Shown here piece by piece: positions 14,883 to 17,005 of a DNA stretch of 17,005 bases. This stretch comes from Proteobacteria bacterium UBA1847. Its GTDB lineage: Bacteria > Pseudomonadota > Gammaproteobacteria > Steroidobacterales > Woeseiaceae. Numbering within the stretch: position 1 is the stretch's first letter; each line of letters opens with the position of its first letter. The position numbers and the translations under genes are program-made. Under the pieces are notes generated by a model. That model searched no databases. It was not told the DNA's origin and worked only from the letters and a program-made list of their open reading frames with translations. The stretch spans positions 1 to 17,005 of the forward strand of contig DDIP01000179.1 in assembly GCA_002338605.1 (NCBI GenBank), read 5' to 3'.

Positions 14883-16205
14883 CTACTTCTTTCCCAGTAC
14901 CTCCAACAACGCTACCACGGTGCCTTCCACACCGCCTCTAACCGACAGTTCCGGCTCAATCTCAAAGACCGGCGAATGATGGCCCGGTGCACGCGGGCCG
15001 CCAGCTTCGGCTTTATCGAGCACATCCTGCGGCGTGCCCCCAACGGACCAGTAGACACTGGCGATATTCGTGCCGTCGACGAGGTGCGGATAGTCTTCAG
15101 CGCCCATACCGGTCGCGGGCTGCACGAATACCGCCTGCTCGCCCAGCACCTTGACCCAGGCCGCCTTCAGTCGTCGTGTAAGTTCAATATCGTTATAGGT
15201 TGGCGGATTCATCTTGTCGAGGACGACGACCTCGGGCAGCTTTTCCTCGGGCAGGCCTGCGGCCCTGCCCGTGTTGACTGCGATTCTCTTTATACCGTTG
15301 AGCAACAGATCGCGTGAGTCGTTGTCCAGGTAGCGTACCGTCAGCTTGAGTACCGCCCGGTCTGGAATGATATTGCGCGCTTCTCCGGACTGAAAAGATC
15401 CCACAGAAACAACGCCGGATGAGCGCGGCGCAAGCTCACGAGAAACCAATGTCTGCAGCGCAACGACGATCTGGCTACCGATCAAAACTGGGTCTTTCGC
15501 ATGATGCGGGCTGGCACCATGGCCCGGAACGCCATGCACGATGATGTCCACCGAGGCAGAACCTGCGTACGTCGTTCCTTCCGACACCTTTATCTTTCCC
15601 GCCGGATTCCCGGTAGCAACGTGCAGCGCGAATGCGTAGTCGGGCTCGCCGAATTTCTGCCAGATGTTATCGTCCCGCATTGCCCGCGCACCAAGACCGA
15701 CTTCCTCGGCCGGCTGCACGATGAGCATCAACGTACCGCTCCAAAGTTCTTTCCGCGCGGCCATCTGCCGCGCTGTTCCCACAAGGCTCGTAATATGCAC
15801 GTCGTGACCGCAGGCGTGCATGACCGGAACCTCTTTGCCAGTTTCGGGATGGAGCTGCCTTGCCCGCGACGGATTAGGCAGACTGGTCTGCTCCTCAAGT
15901 GGCAGTCCGTCCATGTCGGCACGCATCATGGCCATTGGGCCTTCACCGTTCTTGAGTATTGCCACTACGCCGGTACCGCCGACGCCTTCTGTCACGGCGA
16001 AGCCCGCATCGCGCAGCTCGTTCGCCATACGCTCAGCCGTTTTGAACTCGACGTTGGACAATTCTGGATTGCGGTGAAAGTGATCCCAGAGAGCACCTAG
16101 ATGTGCGTCGTAATCTTTCTTGACGCTGTCCGATAGCTCAGCTGCGCTGGCACACGTTGTGATCATTAGCGCCGCGCTCGTTAGTGCAATGACAAGCTTA
16201 TTCAT
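14883..16205 (-). CDS. Secreted M20 family amidohydrolase/carboxypeptidase (HipO/M20D-like)
   Basis: 440-residue periplasmic di-metal amidohydrolase. The Sec signal peptide MNKLVIALTSAALMITTCASA is cleaved probably before AEL (AXA at 19-21). Catalytic elements: MRADMDGLPLEE (94-105), ACGHDVH with metal ligands C132 and H134, Glu167/168 in QPAEE, H195 in ALHVATGN, the dimerisation domain from about residue 210, and a final ligand H410 in APGHHSPVF. Relatives cleave the amide bond of N-acyl amino acids (hippurate, IAA-amino acids, acetyl-amino acids) or small peptides. The frame is open further upstream to 16370, but the ATG at 16205 has a strong AGGAG and gives the signal peptide. It follows the DUF4198-like gene by 13 nt and precedes the GhrA-like gene by 7 nt. 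A role in trimming acylated or peptide nutrients before uptake is inferred. Confidence 0.9.
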   Translation of the reverse strand: MNKLVIALTSAALMITTCASAAELSDSVKKDYDAHLGALWDHFHRNPELSNVEFKTAERMANELRDAGFAVTEGVGGTGVVAILKNGEGPMAMMRADMDGLPLEEQTSLPNPSRARQLHPETGKEVPVMHACGHDVHITSLVGTARQMAARKELWSGTLMLIVQPAEEVGLGARAMRDDNIWQKFGEPDYAFALHVATGNPAGKIKVSEGTTYAGSASVDIIVHGVPGHGASPHHAKDPVLIGSQIVVALQTLVSRELAPRSSGVVSVGSFQSGEARNIIPDRAVLKLTVRYLDNDSRDLLLNGIKRIAVNTGRAAGLPEEKLPEVVVLDKMNPPTYNDIELTRRLKAAWVKVLGEQAVFVQPATGMGAEDYPHLVDGTNIASVYWSVGGTPQDVLDKAEAGGPRAPGHHSPVFEIEPELSVRGGVEGTVVALLEVLGKK

Positions 16206-16210
16206 GTTCG

Positions 16211-16215
16211 CTCCT
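16211..16215 (-). promoter_or_regulatory. Shine-Dalgarno site fixing the start of the M20 gene
   Basis: AGGAG on the minus strand, 5 nt before the ATG at 16205, sits in the 13-nt gap after the preceding stop. It rules against the longer frame that would overlap the DUF4198-like gene. Confidence 0.75.
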
Positions 16216-16218
16216 GAT

Positions 16219-16959
16219 TCATTCTGGCTCGTGCGGCAAAACAAACGACAAAGTCGCGACAATTTGTACTTTGTCCGCAACTTCGGGATCGTCATTTTTG
16301 GTCGCGTAGTAAGCTTGAATAACATTGAGTCCCTGATTGCGAATCCTGAGACGAACCCGGCCATCTTCATCCGATACTATGGGCGTCGCATCCGGATCGT
16401 TTACGTAATCGACGACTACGGTGGCGCCCGCTACGGGTTTGCCGCGATACAGGACTCGCAACCCTATCTCACTGTCTTTTTTGTCCGGCAGGATTGCGTC
16501 ATCTGGAACAATCTGCAAATCCTGGCCCGGCAAGTTACCAAGCGGTTCCGCCAGCGGACTGCGCAGGTGAACCGTAAATTTGAGAACAGCGGCGCTGAGT
16601 ACTGCGTTCTCTATCTCCTGACGTCGACCACGAGACCAGGATCCGTCTTTCTTCTGGCTCCAGATACCATTGTCGAATGCAGCGGCGACGATCGCCGGAT
16701 GTGCATCAAGATTTGCTGTCACCAGAAATTCGCTCGCGCGGAGTGATGTCTCTACTGGCTTTTGTAGGACATCGTAGGCCGCAATGTCCGTTATGAGCGG
16801 CAAACGCTCGACCATGTTGAGGTCATCTGCGCCGACACCGAAAATAAGCGCCAGCTGTTTGGAGCGTTCGGCAAACCAGATTCCGTGTGCACTGGCTGCG
16901 GCTGTTGCAAACACGGACAACAGCAGGATGATCACTAAGAAGATCTTGTTTGGCAGCAT
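16219..16959 (-). CDS. Secreted DUF4198-like protein
   Basis: 246-residue exported protein. The signal peptide of about 24 residues (hydrophobic FLVIILLLSVFATAA) has an ASA/H cleavage site, so the mature protein would begin HGIWFAERSKQLALIFG. N-terminal AHG-x-W followed by an LALI(F/Y)GVGADD segment is typical of DUF4198-type periplasmic proteins, some encoded near metal-uptake genes. The C-terminal half (about 165-246: VLYRGKPVAGATVVVDYVN, DEDGRVRLRI) looks like a carboxypeptidase-regulatory/Ig-like beta sandwich. Function unknown; metal or ligand binding in the periplasm is only a family-based guess. The ATG has GGGG six bases upstream, followed by an A-run. It is 13 nt from the M20 gene, with which it is co-transcribed. 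The operon may begin further right, outside the window. Confidence 0.75.
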   Translation of the reverse strand: MLPNKIFLVIILLLSVFATAAASAHGIWFAERSKQLALIFGVGADDLNMVERLPLITDIAAYDVLQKPVETSLRASEFLVTANLDAHPAIVAAAFDNGIWSQKKDGSWSRGRRQEIENAVLSAAVLKFTVHLRSPLAEPLGNLPGQDLQIVPDDAILPDKKDSEIGLRVLYRGKPVAGATVVVDYVNDPDATPIVSDEDGRVRLRIRNQGLNVIQAYYATKNDDPEVADKVQIVATLSFVLPHEPE

Positions 16960-17005
16960 TTTTTACCCCAAGAATACCGGCGCTGTTAGCGCACAAAGGG
17001 CGCTG

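Noticed and set aside
16120..16746. 208-codon plus-strand frame antisense to the DUF4198-like gene
   Set aside because: It lies opposite a gene with signal peptide, Shine-Dalgarno and family motifs. No features of its own.
16980..16992. GCGCT-GTT-AGCGC hairpin at the right edge
   Set aside because: A five-base stem without a U-tract, about 20 bases upstream of the DUF4198-like start. Too small to call a terminator, and its context lies outside the window.

Overview
The window is about 17 kb of dense bacterial DNA with short gaps and many stop/start overlaps. A Tat signal peptide, Sec-secreted enzymes with SPase I sites and the enzyme repertoire suggest a Gram-negative proteobacterium. I cannot place it more precisely. 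There are no rRNA or tRNA genes, IS elements, integrases, CRISPR arrays or phage genes.

The theme is uptake and catabolism of an amino compound (opine-, peptide- or amine-like). Left edge, + strand: the last 31 codons of a gene overlap, by ATGA, a DAO-family FAD oxidoreductase (95-1249). The pair resembles the HcnB/HcnC or OoxA/OoxB type of amino-acid/opine dehydrogenase. A convergent gene-poor gap follows (1250-1548).

Minus strand, 8654 down to 1549: a six-gene operon in the order HAD hydrolase, PuuB-like FAD oxidoreductase, Tat-secreted family 5 solute-binding protein, two Dpp/Opp-type permeases, and a two-domain fused ATPase. The first gap is 12 nt. The other four junctions are overlaps of 1-4 nt, so the importer is probably translated together with its oxidase.

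A 313-bp divergent region (8655-8967) holds a phased 10-bp direct repeat, a 7-bp inverted repeat and a small hairpin. It probably controls both arms. To its right, + strand: a class III aminotransferase, a tartrate/D-malate-type NAD decarboxylating dehydrogenase, an SSADH-like aldehyde dehydrogenase and an AstE/AspA-type Zn deacylase (8968-13949). This suggests the sequence transamination, semialdehyde oxidation, deacylation and decarboxylation.

Right end, minus strand (16959 to 13943): a secreted DUF4198-like protein, a secreted M20 amidohydrolase and a GhrA-like 2-hydroxyacid dehydrogenase form a separate three-gene operon. Its last gene converges on the deacylase gene with a 7-nt overlap.

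Inferred overall: peptide- or N-acyl-like substrates are trimmed in the periplasm (M20), imported by the ABC system, oxidised by flavoenzymes, transaminated and fed to central metabolism. The substrate is not identifiable from sequence. The combination of a HAD and a PuuB-like oxidase co-translated with their own importer, opposite a transaminase/tartrate-dehydrogenase/SSADH/deacylase operon, does not match a pathway I can name. It is the most interesting aspect of the window.
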